Below are positions 9,306 to 18,275 of a stretch of DNA of 22,147 nucleotides, in pieces. How positions within the stretch are numbered: position 1 is the first letter of the stretch; the number at the start of each line of letters is the position of its first letter. The stretch comes from Hypsibius dujardini (lineage: Eukaryota > Tardigrada > Eutardigrada > Parachela > Hypsibiidae), in assembly GCA_001579985.1 (NCBI GenBank), contig LRSR01002967.1, positions 1 to 22,147 on the forward strand, written 5' to 3'. Under the pieces are notes generated by a model. That model saw only the letters and a list, made by a program, of their open reading frames with translations. It was not told where the DNA came from and did not search any database. Position numbers and translations under genes: made by a program.

Positions 9306-10893
9306 ATGTCCAGCAACCATTCGACCCACAACCGATCCTCGCCGGTTGACACCCAACCCGAAAGCCATTTCCAACAAATCTTCACCATCGCCACCTACGT
9401 CGTCGCCCTGCTCGGTAACGGTTTCCTCCTGCTCGTATTTGCAAAAGATCGTCAACTCCTCACTCCATTCAACGTGTTTATCATCAATCTCCTGGTGGGG
9501 AATGTCCTCCTCGTAGTGATTGAATTCCCGCTGATGGTGTTGACCCTCTACTCTGGGCAGTTTGACAATTGGCTGGCCACTGATTTGGCCTGCACCGTCT
9601 GGCTCTATGGTTACATGGTGGTGTTGGCAGGTATTGTCGGCTCGCATACCTTGATTGCCCTGAGTCGGGTGTGGGCCGTTCTCTTCCCTATCAACTATCG
9701 CACCCGTCACACCATTCCAGTAGCTCTTTTAATGTGTCTGGCTTCGTGGCTCTACATTCACATCCTTGGTGGGTCGGGACTACTGGTCGACACCCTGCTT
9801 TATCGGCGGCTGATTCGACCTTACAGATGTCAGGTTAATTTTGGGAAACAGGCTTCCTACTTTAAGGTAATTACCTATCATAAATTGTTTTCCATTGATC
9901 ATAAAAAAAGGGTTAATGCCTATCAGCTGTTTTTTCCATAATATTCTATCAAATTAATGCCTCGCTATAGAATGAATAAATAAGGAACTAAGTTGAGATT
10001 TGAACACATTTTGAAGGCAATGCTATAATTGAGTCTTGGGTAAAAGGCTATCAAAGACGACATTGTACGTTATATGCGCAGCAATGATGTTATATAAAAA
10101 AATTAGCTGAATTATTCGATGCTAATTGTATTACTGAAATAAGGAGAGCTTCCAAAACAGAATAATTACAAGAAACACTGCAGAGAGCAATATCTTTCTT
10201 GAATTCATCACCGAATATAATTATGTTTACCCGAGCGATTTATATCGCGTGATCTCCTTTCAGCCATTCAGTTGCACGTTACATCACTATAATGAGGCAG
10301 TTGTTGCAAATTAAAAATGCAACTATCAGCGAGCATAGCGTTGTTTTAAATGAAAGGTTGATTCACCCATAAATATCTTAAAAGTGTTGTCTCGAGAGAA
10401 CAATATTCTTTGCCAGAAGGACAAAAAAAGCAAAACGGTTATCTAATAATTCTACTTCTAGGCCGCAAAGCTGGTGCTTTTTAGTTTGCCGGAGCTGGTG
10501 ATGTTTGTGTCCTTTTTGATCATCGGTTGCAACCATTTGGCGCGATGGCTGAAGCGACGTCGCCAACGTAGCGACAGGCGAATCCTCCCACAACGTTTGA
10601 CTACAGCCAGACGGGGAGCTGGTGTCAGTCACAACCGGTCAAAGGGGCTGCTAGTGCTAGCCCTATTGACAGTCAGTGTGGCCATCTGCTGGACCCCCAA
10701 TATCCTCTTCTTCACCATCAAGACCTTTGTTCCGCTTCCGGCTTCGGAGGCATTCCGTGTGACACAGCACGTTCTGGTCTCCTGTCAAATGGTCCTCGAT
10801 CCGTTGCTGTTTGTTTTGGGCCTGAGGTCACTGCGAGATGGGGTGAAGAAATTCCTGCTACTACGCCATGCCCGAATAGCGACACTATCTTGA
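9306..10893 (+). CDS. Class A (rhodopsin-like) GPCR, two exons
   Basis: Two exons, 9306-9866 and 10462-10893, join in phase 0 across a 595-bp GT-AG intron (AAG|GTAATT ... TTCTAG|GCC), giving a 330-residue receptor. Visible class A landmarks: GN in TM1 (LLGNGFLLLV), NLLVGN in TM2, a TM3 cysteine (DLACTVW) and an extracellular-loop cysteine (YRCQVN) that could form the usual disulfide. CWTPN in TM6 is canonical. Several microswitches are non-standard: Asp2.50 is Asn, DRY is SRV (within SRVWAVLFP), and NPxxY is DPLLF. The basic third loop (KRRRQRSDRR) fits G-protein coupling. NxS/T sites lie in the N-terminus. The ligand is unknown. A CAG at 9285-9287 after a T-rich tract may be a 3' splice site of a leader intron. 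It is not a close paralog of the minus-strand GPCRs. Confidence 0.85.
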
Positions 10894-11044
10894 AATTTGC
10901 ATTGTAAACGCAAAAACACTTCCACAATTTTTAAATACCATATATGGTTCTTCGCTATTTGTGCTGTAACTTTGTATTCAGGTATAAGCTTCGGAAGGTT
11001 ATAACTTAAGTGACGGGTGCAATATTTATAACCCATAATGAAAT

Positions 11045-11059
11045 AATAAACATAATAAA
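11045..11059 (+). terminator. Candidate poly(A) signals after the two-exon GPCR
   Basis: Two AATAAA hexamers at 11045-11050 and 11054-11059 lie about 150 bp after the stop at 10893, a plausible 3' UTR length. The 311-bp gap to the convergent GPCR otherwise shows nothing. Confidence 0.4.
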
Positions 11060-11204
11060 GAATCGAACGGCGAAGAGACTCTTTAAGAAATTTTGGTGCC
11101 TGTCTACTAACCTTATCAATTTCTTGCTCATCTGTGTCTGAGGTGAAACTATACTAAAATCAGGAAGGATTGTTCCTCGCCAACAATAAAGTAACACTAC
11201 TTTC

Positions 11205-12254
11205 TCACGCCCGTTGAATAGCCTGTCTCGCATTGAGGGGCGCTCCTGCCGGGACAATTGAACGTTGGAGGACGTTAAACCGTTCAAGTCTTCGTCGGCA
11301 ACCCTGCCAGACGATAGCTCGGAATGCCGGAAAAAAGATGATGTAAACAAAAGGATTAATCATTCTTTGAATGACCGGCATATTATAGATAAATTTCACT
11401 ATGGACAAGTTCTTAATCCATCTTTCGGCACGCAATAAAAAAGGTAAGTCCGCCAGAACAGCGACGAAAAGTATGACCATGCTAGCTCGCATGGAGCTCC
11501 ACACAATGCCAACGATGACAGGCCTGGACGAAGCAGGACCAACCGTAGTCTTTGCTTTGGCAAGCAGCTGCCTCAGTTTTGTTGTCACAGCAATTACAAC
11601 GATTCGCACCTGAAAGACCATCATCAGAACCAACAAAAATGGACCGTTAAAGATGGCCGAAATTTCACGACCCGCTTGATCTTGAATAGGTCGATCGCAG
11701 AATGCGTTGAAATTCGGCCAGATGATGATCATGCCCGGCAGAGCAAGAGCCGATGTGATGAGCCAAGACGCAACGATGGCTTTTTTAATCTTTAATCGCG
11801 AGATTTGTGCACGATATTTGACGGCAAATTCGACCGACAACCAACGATCGACACTGATCAACCACAGCGTCACGAATGAGAGGGTTTGAAAGAATTCATA
11901 GCAGCGGTTAGAGAGATTGATAAAGAATCCGTTGATGGGCAAGTTCCACGGCAGGAGTCGAGCGATGGGTGTCATCACCGTTGAAAAGGTCAAGAAGAGA
12001 AAGGCGTAGGCCAGGGCAACATGCAGCAGTACAAAGGGTTCCTTCTGGCGCCACAGGTTAAATATAAAAAGGGTAAACGAATGCGAGAGTGTCATCATGA
12101 TCGAGAGAATGATTGGTACGCCGTTCAACGCCATAGTTTGACTTAAGGTGAGGTTGCAGCTGCTATAACCGACCCCAGCGAGGGTTGATTGATTGTATAC
12201 AAAGAGTGAGAAGTTGAAGACGGTGGTGTTGGAGGAATTTCCGAGGATGGCCAT
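11205..12254 (-). CDS. Class A GPCR paralog C, intact and intronless
   Basis: A 349-residue single-exon receptor and the intact reference for the two broken paralogs. TM1 ~45-66, TM2 ~74-96, TM3 ~112-140, TM4 ~159-181, TM5 ~201-224, TM6 ~246-272, TM7 ~287-309. Cys118 at the top of TM3 and Cys186 (AFCDRPI) are the likely conserved disulfide pair. DRY is DRW (136-138). TM7 has a proper NPFVY (300-304), followed by an amphipathic stretch (FFPAFRAIV) and a basic tail. TM6 lacks the CWxP motif. N-terminal sequons (NSSNT, NFS, NQS) support an extracellular amino end. The start ATG at 12254 has a favourable context (CAACCATGG), and an upstream TTTCAG at 12270-12275 on the minus strand could end a leader intron. 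Ligand unknown; the family looks lineage-specific, and a chemosensory or neuropeptide role is inference. Ends at TGA. Confidence 0.85.
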   Translation of the reverse strand: MAILGNSSNTTVFNFSLFVYNQSTLAGVGYSSCNLTLSQTMALNGVPIILSIMMTLSHSFTLFIFNLWRQKEPFVLLHVALAYAFLFLTFSTVMTPIARLLPWNLPINGFFINLSNRCYEFFQTLSFVTLWLISVDRWLSVEFAVKYRAQISRLKIKKAIVASWLITSALALPGMIIIWPNFNAFCDRPIQDQAGREISAIFNGPFLLVLMMVFQVRIVVIAVTTKLRQLLAKAKTTVGPASSRPVIVGIVWSSMRASMVILFVAVLADLPFLLRAERWIKNLSIVKFIYNMPVIQRMINPFVYIIFFPAFRAIVWQGCRRRLERFNVLQRSIVPAGAPLNARQAIQRA

Positions 12255-12742
12255 GGTTGCAGTTACTGGCTGAAATACCGATTACAGAAATAACGACTAA
12301 CCAGTTGATTAGAAAAATCTTCTGTCGCATAAATGAATCTAAGATTACTAGGATCATGTTGGAATGGCGAAATTTAAATGCTCAACCAATTGTATCTAGA
12401 ATGAAGATCTGGGCGACATCAATCGCGGTCTGAGTTCATTATATTTGCCTGTTCCCGGACGTTGTATGCGATGCCCAAAACGCTCGAATACTTGGATGGC
12501 GGTTGCAATTGGAGGAAGTGCTTAGGCCGATTCGCAGCAGTATGGCGCTTTTTAAACTAAATTTAATCCTCTTCCGGTTCGGCAAGGAGCCAACAATCCC
12601 ACCCTACTTCTAGTGGTACTGCAGAAGGGAGACCCATACCGGTGATCTCTTTCTATCCACTTTCAACGGCTCAGTCAGGTGCGTTTTTCAAATTTCCAAT
12701 GTTTAAGTGGTACAATACAGAATCAGCCCCAATTTGTCAGTC

Positions 12743-12862
12743 TATAAATATTAGTTAGACGTGACAGGCATCTGGCATTTCCTCTGCCCAGCTTCATTGG
12801 AATCGGCCGTTCGCTAATTAGAGCGGGTCGCAGTTGGTCCAGAAGTTCATCATATCATTCAA
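12743..12862 (+). promoter_or_regulatory. Possible TATA promoter and 5' untranslated exon of the Cys-rich gene
   Basis: TATAAATA at 12743-12750 is followed about 110 bases later by a strong 5' splice site, CAA|GTGAGT (exon end 12862). A strong matching 3' splice site, a T-rich tract ending TTTTCAG at 13965, lies 24 bases before the ATG of the secreted protein. Together they suggest a non-coding first exon and an intron of about 1.1 kb. The pairing is inference. Confidence 0.35.
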
Positions 12863-13041
12863 GTGAGTGGATTTTTGTGGGGTCCCCAAGCCCTAATATT
12901 TGTTTGTTTCTGGAAGTTGTAATGACGGCCTTGGGCGGAATCGTTGTCTCATGCAAAGTTGGCCTTCGGTCAGGGTGACTTTCCAATTCGAAGGCAGTTG
13001 GAAGCGATGCATCAGGATATATGATTATACCTATACACGCA

Positions 13042-13150
13042 AGCAAAAGTATAAGTATAAGTATAAGTACAAGCCAGGCAGGGTGGGTGCAGACACACCT
13101 GTTATTACTATATGTATAAGTATAAGCATGTAAGTATAAGTAAGTATATA
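13042..13150. repeat. GTATAA-type microsatellite tracts
   Basis: Two tracts of repeated AGTATAAGTATAA units (about 13042-13075 and 13108-13150), separated by about 30 bases. This is ordinary hexanucleotide repeat expansion. Confidence 0.7.
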
Positions 13151-13743
13151 GAACAATGGCTCACGCTCAAAATTTCTTGTCCCAGAACTGGCCAGTAGTC
13201 AGTGCGAATCAGTAAGCCGTCCAGCTATCCATATGCCCAGACTAGCGGAATGTCAACCGAGAGTTAGAGTACGTACAACTAACTTGAATACTGGCAGCCA
13301 TAACTTGACAAGGATCCATTTACTATAATATTTTAGCTGGCCCCCTATAAACGGAAAAATATTTGGAGGTAGTGAACCGTATAGATGCTCGGTTAGATTC
13401 CCTGTAACAAACGGACGCTTGGCCCCGTCTTCATCCCATTTCTCAGAATGTCAGGGTTAATTGTTGCAATTTGTAAGAACACTAAAGCTCTGACCCTGAA
13501 CAATGGCATAATAATGGTTAGGGGATGTACCACAGTGGGAAGGGGAGGGTGTTTGGGCGCCAACTTAGATTCGACGTACGCGGTCGGCCCCCTATTGTTT
13601 TTAATGGGGGGAATCTTCTCGTCGAGCAAGACAATATCCTGTTTAATATAGGAATATAGCAATTAAGCAACTATCATCTTAAACTGTACTTCGTTTTCCT
13701 TTTACTACCGAGAGAATAACCAGGCGATTAACACCCTGAGCAG

Positions 13744-13830
13744 TACTACAGCTTTGCTGCGGTTACTTTGAGGGTCGCCCACCACAACTCAATGAGCGAC
13801 CCTCAAAGTAACCGCGACACAGCTGTAGTA
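13744..13830. repeat. Fold-back with 35-bp arms
   Basis: Arms 13744-13778 and 13796-13830 are reverse complements at 32 of 35 positions, including an uninterrupted GGTTACTTTGAGGGTCGC, around a 17-base loop. It lies about 160 bp upstream of the start codon of the secreted cysteine-rich protein, inside the putative leader intron. It could be a miniature transposon relic or a structured RNA element. Confidence 0.75.
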
Positions 13831-13989
13831 ATAGGCTCAAAGCTCGAAGAAACCGACCCATTGCCGAGAGCAGAATGGTCAAACGTAATCCACTCAGTTA
13901 GTGAGCATCGAAAGCTGACACAATGTCTCACACTTCACTTGCATTGTTTTCCTCACAATTTTCAGCTGAACTGCTTCTCTTGCTCGGAA

Positions 13990-14455
13990 ATGATCACCGC
14001 TCGACGTCGCTTTGGTATTGAACAAGTAGCTTCGGCTCTAGGACTACTACTATTATTCTGTTTAGTCCATATATTTATTGGTGTGGAAAGTGGACCGCCA
14101 CCTCCGCCACAGGCACCGCTAGGCGACGCCTTGAATACCCTTCGAGGAAGACCGCCCTTTACAACCGAAGAAATTCACCGACTCCAGGGCGGCGGCAAAA
14201 CTAGTACATGCACGCAGCTGGTTCCTTATAATTAGACCATCACACACAAGGTACTTAGCAAGAACTACTAAGCCCTGCTTTTATATTATAGGCAAGAATG
14301 AAGCAACAACGGTGTGCTCGCTCTTCTGCAAACGCGATCCATGCAGTCCGCCAGCCGCTTGTCTAGGACATCCGCTGGCCAACTGTGTGTCCAAGTGTTG
14401 CGTATCGCATTGGTACTACCCTGACCAATACCATGAAGTTACCAAAACCTGCTAG
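13990..14455 (+). CDS. Secreted proline- and cysteine-rich small protein
   Basis: Model: exon 13990-14203 and exon 14292-14455 join in phase 1 (A|GC) across an 88-bp intron, giving 125 residues. The start ATG follows a strong TTTTCAG splice site by 24 bases and opens directly into a basic N-region and hydrophobic core (LGLLLLFCLVHIFI), a signal peptide. A proline run (GPPPPPQAP), a hydrophilic linker and a C-terminal domain with eight cysteines (80, 84, 89, 95, 103, 107, 108, 125) follow. The spacing DPC-x5-C-x7-C-x3-CC resembles small cysteine-rich modules found at the ends of many invertebrate secreted proteins, but I cannot name a family. Without splicing the frame stops at 14233 with one cysteine. 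The 5' splice site (A|GTACAT) is weak; a better one (AAG|GTACTT, near 14250) lies after that stop. Confidence 0.6.
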
Positions 14456-15359
14456 CGCCATATCCTGATTCCCGACAATTAAGGCTTTCAATTTGTGAGT
14501 CAGTGTGAACCAAGCAGAGCTCTTTCAATGGAGCATTTTTAAAATTCACAACGATGACGGAATGAGGCCTTTTCAAAACCGAATGTGGCATTTTGGAATT
14601 CGAAATTAATGCCATCGTCTGTGTTTTTGTTTTTGTTTTATCGCATGCTGTTGAGATCATATTAATTCATACTATGCTGATATGGCAGAAAAGGGACTTT
14701 CCTTAAGTCATTTCGATCAGCTGTGTAATCGCTGAGAATTTCAGAAAACACAGCACGAACGTGGTAACATTTTTCATTGACATTTTTTGTTCGTTCACGG
14801 AACAAAATTAAATACAACGTTTGTTGAGGTTGTTTGATTAAACCGGTAACTGGTAACTGTTCTGTCATTAGACTAAATACATTGTATGTTAAGCGGCGAG
14901 GGAGCACCGCCCCTGTCCGTTATTTCAAGAACCACCCATGTACACACCTGGCCACAAGATAATGCTGACCGAGTTAATTCATTTACCTCAACTAGGGCGC
15001 TGAACGAGCTAAATGGCTTGACTAGGTTAGCGCTATCTTGTGGCCACGTGTCTATGTTTGTATATAACAAAGATGTCACTTTTCATGATGGAAAATGGGA
15101 TAAATTAGGCATTGCACATTTTTCATGGATAATCGAAATCCCCGACTTATAAATTGTGGCGTCAAATTAACGTGCTTGACAGAATATCCCCTTGCATCTT
15201 TTCGGGATATCGGCATTTTCCGCAGTGATAGTTTAAATTAAAACCAGACACCAGTTTACATCTGGCAGATACTTTAGAGAATCCTGACTCGATTCATCCC
15301 CATTGCACGGCAGAGGTTCATTTTATCTCCACACTTGGGAGTTGTTTTTAATGGGACTT
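14456..15359. other. Convergent intergenic region with an imperfect inverted repeat
   Basis: No gene is recognised between the converging secreted-protein and oxidase genes. The only structure I see is the fold-back at 14940-15056. Open frames across that fold-back mirror each other on the two strands because of the palindrome. Confidence 0.5.
14940..15056. repeat. Imperfect inverted repeat, arms of about 50 bp
   Basis: The left arm (about 14942-14991) and right arm (about 15006-15056) pair around a short centre. The core TGGCCACAAGATA is perfect, and the rest matches at roughly three quarters of positions. The shape suggests an old palindromic miniature transposon. Boundaries are approximate. 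Confidence 0.6.
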
Positions 15360-17653
15360 TTAATCGTGCCAGAAATGTACAACTCTCGGACTGTAAGTAG
15401 CATTTCCATAGGCCTGCCCACCAAACTCAAGATACAGGGCGGCCTGTTCTTTCGTCAAGGGTTTGAGGTCGTTCTTCCCCCCGAAGACAAAGACCGCTTG
15501 CATGCCCATCATCATATGCTGTACTATGTGACAATGTACCATCCACACTCCGGGATTTCGCACTCGCAGCCGCCAAGCTCTCCAGCTGACAATCGCTCCC
15601 GGTGTCGTGGTGGTGGCAGGCGGAGTCCGGTACAAGTTGGTTGTGTCGCGTTTGATGGGTCCGCCGTATCGCATTCGATCTTGCAGCATGGCTTCGGCGA
15701 CGGTTTCGCTGTAACTGCCCGTCCCGCATCCGGCGTCCCAGTAGTGGTCGCCGTGCGCATGGAACGGATGCGTCTCCACCGTGCCGGACTGGGTGTTGCC
15801 GACGTTTTGCCAAATTATTTCCAGCACTTCCCCCAGCTTGGCTGGATAGGTCTTAGTCTTCGTGTCGTAGCCTCCTACCTCATTAAAAGTCATTACAATT
15901 TTACCCTTATTATATGGTGAACTTTAACCTACAGTCCAACAGCTTACATATTTGTCATAAAACTCTTTTCTTATAATTCCCTGATTGAAAAAAAACTCCA
16001 AACGAACAAGTAGTTGTTACACGTGTCGAAGCATATTGGACCGAGATATGGGATGGTGAGATGTAGACAAGTAGAAACAATATTTTTGTGGGAACTAGTA
16101 TCTCACTAGTTGAGCAATAAATTTTTTTATTTCACGTTAACCATAAAAAAATAACTGCAATCGATGTAACCAACGTAACACCGATGCCAACGTTCTTGAA
16201 TTTGAAAACAGCAACACATATAACCTCAGATCACTCGGCGTTGCTTTGCCTGATACAGAAATAACGGGGTAAAAGTACTATTTAACTCGGGGCAAATAAA
16301 ACCGCGTTAAAATTATCCCACTAAAAATGCCAAATCAGTTGTGAATAAAGTGACAATACAAACTATAATTTTGGCAAGAGTCAGATGACCATTCTCTCAT
16401 TGAGCGTCATTTAGGCTCGATCTCCCAAAAATCGGAAAAGAGTATAACCGATTTAGTCCGTTTTGAATTGCCCACATTTTTCTATCCATTTCTCCGTCTG
16501 TCGTGACCGTCTGACTGTTTAGCTCACATCTTGGTTTAAGCATTTGTCCGATAAAACTATTTATCTGTCTAACAGTGTGACTGCCTGCTTTCTTATTTGT
16601 ACGATTATCTGAACGCCTAAAATGTTTTAACGTCTGAATGGCGGGATACCTGTCTGAAAGCCTTACCGTGCTTCAAAGCGTTTTCGTAATCAGGAAAGGC
16701 ACTCTTTGAGTTCTTATACAGCGACACCAGATAGGGTTCTGGGACGCTGTTCTCAAACCAAGGCGCCCCATTCTGATGCCACATCACTTTCTTTGTCCCA
16801 TTAACATTGAAATTCTGTTGGACGTTAATAAATATCCTCCGGGTTACTTCTGACGCTTGGGGGAAGCTATCATCATAAGGGCGAGACGGAAGCGGCCAGA
16901 GCTCGTCCTCCAACCAGCCTGACGTGAAAGACTCAGTCGGTAGAAGCAAGGGTGGTGTTGTCGGTTTGGTGAAGCGATCCGGTATGTCTGCATCACTATA
17001 AGCCAAAACAGCAAATGACACAGTGATGAGAGCTCGAGTCCGTGTCTCCATCTGAAGCCAGTATTGGTCTTTTCCGTTGATGCGATCGACGGACAGCTCT
17101 TCGATGGATTTGGATTTGAAGAGGACGCTGAAACGCTGTCCGGAGCCGATTTCAATATGATCCACCTCAACTGGTGAGACGTAGTGGCCGTCGACCTCAA
17201 TAACGGTCATCGAACCGTGGCCTTCAAATGCGAGGAACACGTGAGAGAGAACGGTTCCACCGATAAAACGAAATCTGTAGGTGGTGCTGGGTTTAACGGT
17301 GACGACACCGTACGAACAAGATGTGCTTTCTTTATCGGCCGTTGCGTTTGGAGAGCGAGAGTGACCGTTTAAAGCGACGTTGAACGTTTCACCGGACCAC
17401 AGAAATGGGTCGCCCATTAAACCTCCAACGATGTCCGAATCGTTACGGTAAAATATGTCTGTGAGCACAAGGGTTCTTTCGTCGTCGTAGACAAATGGTG
17501 GTGAGTCCTTGACCCGCTCTTCGATAATCAGTGCTCCATATGCAGTCACTGTAATTATTGTTAAACTCTTCGCTAGACAAGGCAGATGACAAATACTGTA
17601 AGAAATAAATTATTAACGCTGCATAGAAGCAGACAAACAGATAGACAGACAGG

Positions 17654-17687
<34 letters not shown>

Positions 17688-18275
17688 GTAATGAAAATGT
17701 TCAGAAACTGAGCTATTACTTATGGAATTGTACCTGCTCCGAAACCAACGTGAGAATGATAAAAGTATGTTCCTGCATCACCGGATTGAAGCTCGAACTC
17801 GTAGTCGAAGAAATGCATGGGCGGAATCGGCCACTGGCTTGCAGCTGGCGTGCCATCAGAAAAGGGCGACATGCGCATAGTTAAACCGTGCCAGTGCTAG
17901 AACAGCATTTTGGTTTGCTAACTAATTAGTTATAATACGCCATTAGCTGCAGACTAGTACACTCACAATGGTCAAATTTTCATCCTTAATGTCATTATAA
18001 ACGCGAATCCAGATTTTATCGCCCTCTCGAAAACGAAGTTCCGGCCCAGGAATGGAGCCATTGATTACCACCGAATAGCGCGTTGTGCAGTCGAGTGGGT
18101 AAACTTGTGTGGTCACGCGGAGGATTCGATCGGGATGAAAGGAGGAATCATGAATGTAAACAGTGGGTGGGCTAGACGGTTGATAGGAGTTACCGTCGTA
18201 GGCTAACGAACAACCCAATAAATAACAAATTCCAAAGCTGATACCAATAAGGAACTGTCTTCCGAAGATCAACAT
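15360..18275 (-). CDS. Secreted multicopper oxidase, fungal-type L-ascorbate-oxidase-like
   Basis: Four exons on the minus strand: 18275-17967, 17896-17734, 17548-16667 and 15874-15360, with GT-AG introns of 70, 185 and 792 bp. The sum is 1869 bases, exactly 623 codons, a 622-residue protein. An N-terminal signal peptide (FLIGISFGICYLLG) implies secretion. All copper-ligand motifs are present: HWHG (104-107), YHSH (149-152), HPFHAHG (487-493) and HCHIVQHMMMGM (565-576), with Cys566 and axial Met576 for the type 1 site. The enzyme should oxidise ascorbate or phenolic-type substrates while reducing oxygen to water. Segments such as PGPELRFREGDKIWIRVYND, SDGTPAASQWPIPP and NPGVWMVHCHI match the fungal-type L-ascorbate oxidase family (TIGR03390) as I know it, not animal laccase. 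For exon 4 a second acceptor (GAG|GC) is phase-compatible; the TAG|GA used here gives HGGYD, as in the fungal proteins. Confidence 0.88.
17631..17688. repeat. CAGA microsatellite inside oxidase intron 2
   Basis: About fourteen CAGA/AGAC units, slightly interrupted at the left end, fill much of the 185-bp second intron of the multicopper oxidase gene. Being intronic, length variation should not affect the protein. Confidence 0.8.

Larger units (their letters stand above)
12255..13965. other. Intergenic / putative leader-intron region
   Basis: No coding gene is recognised. It contains a possible promoter and untranslated exon (12743-12862), two GTATAA-type microsatellite tracts (about 13042-13150) and a fold-back (13744-13830). 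Open frames at 12855-13662 carry no domain signature and appear to be chance. Confidence 0.45.

Noticed and set aside
9258-9710. 150-codon minus-strand open frame.
   Set aside because: Shadow of the first exon of the two-exon GPCR, which shows clear TM1-TM4 signatures on the plus strand.
15875-15893. Treating the ATG at 15893 (MTFNEVG) as part of the oxidase protein.
   Set aside because: Phase-1 joining to the preceding exon requires the acceptor at 15875; the resulting HGGYDTKTKT junction matches the family, whereas the extra residues have no counterpart.
15303-15920. 205-codon plus-strand open frame.
   Set aside because: Antisense shadow of the last oxidase exon, which carries the HPFHAHG and HCH copper motifs on the minus strand.
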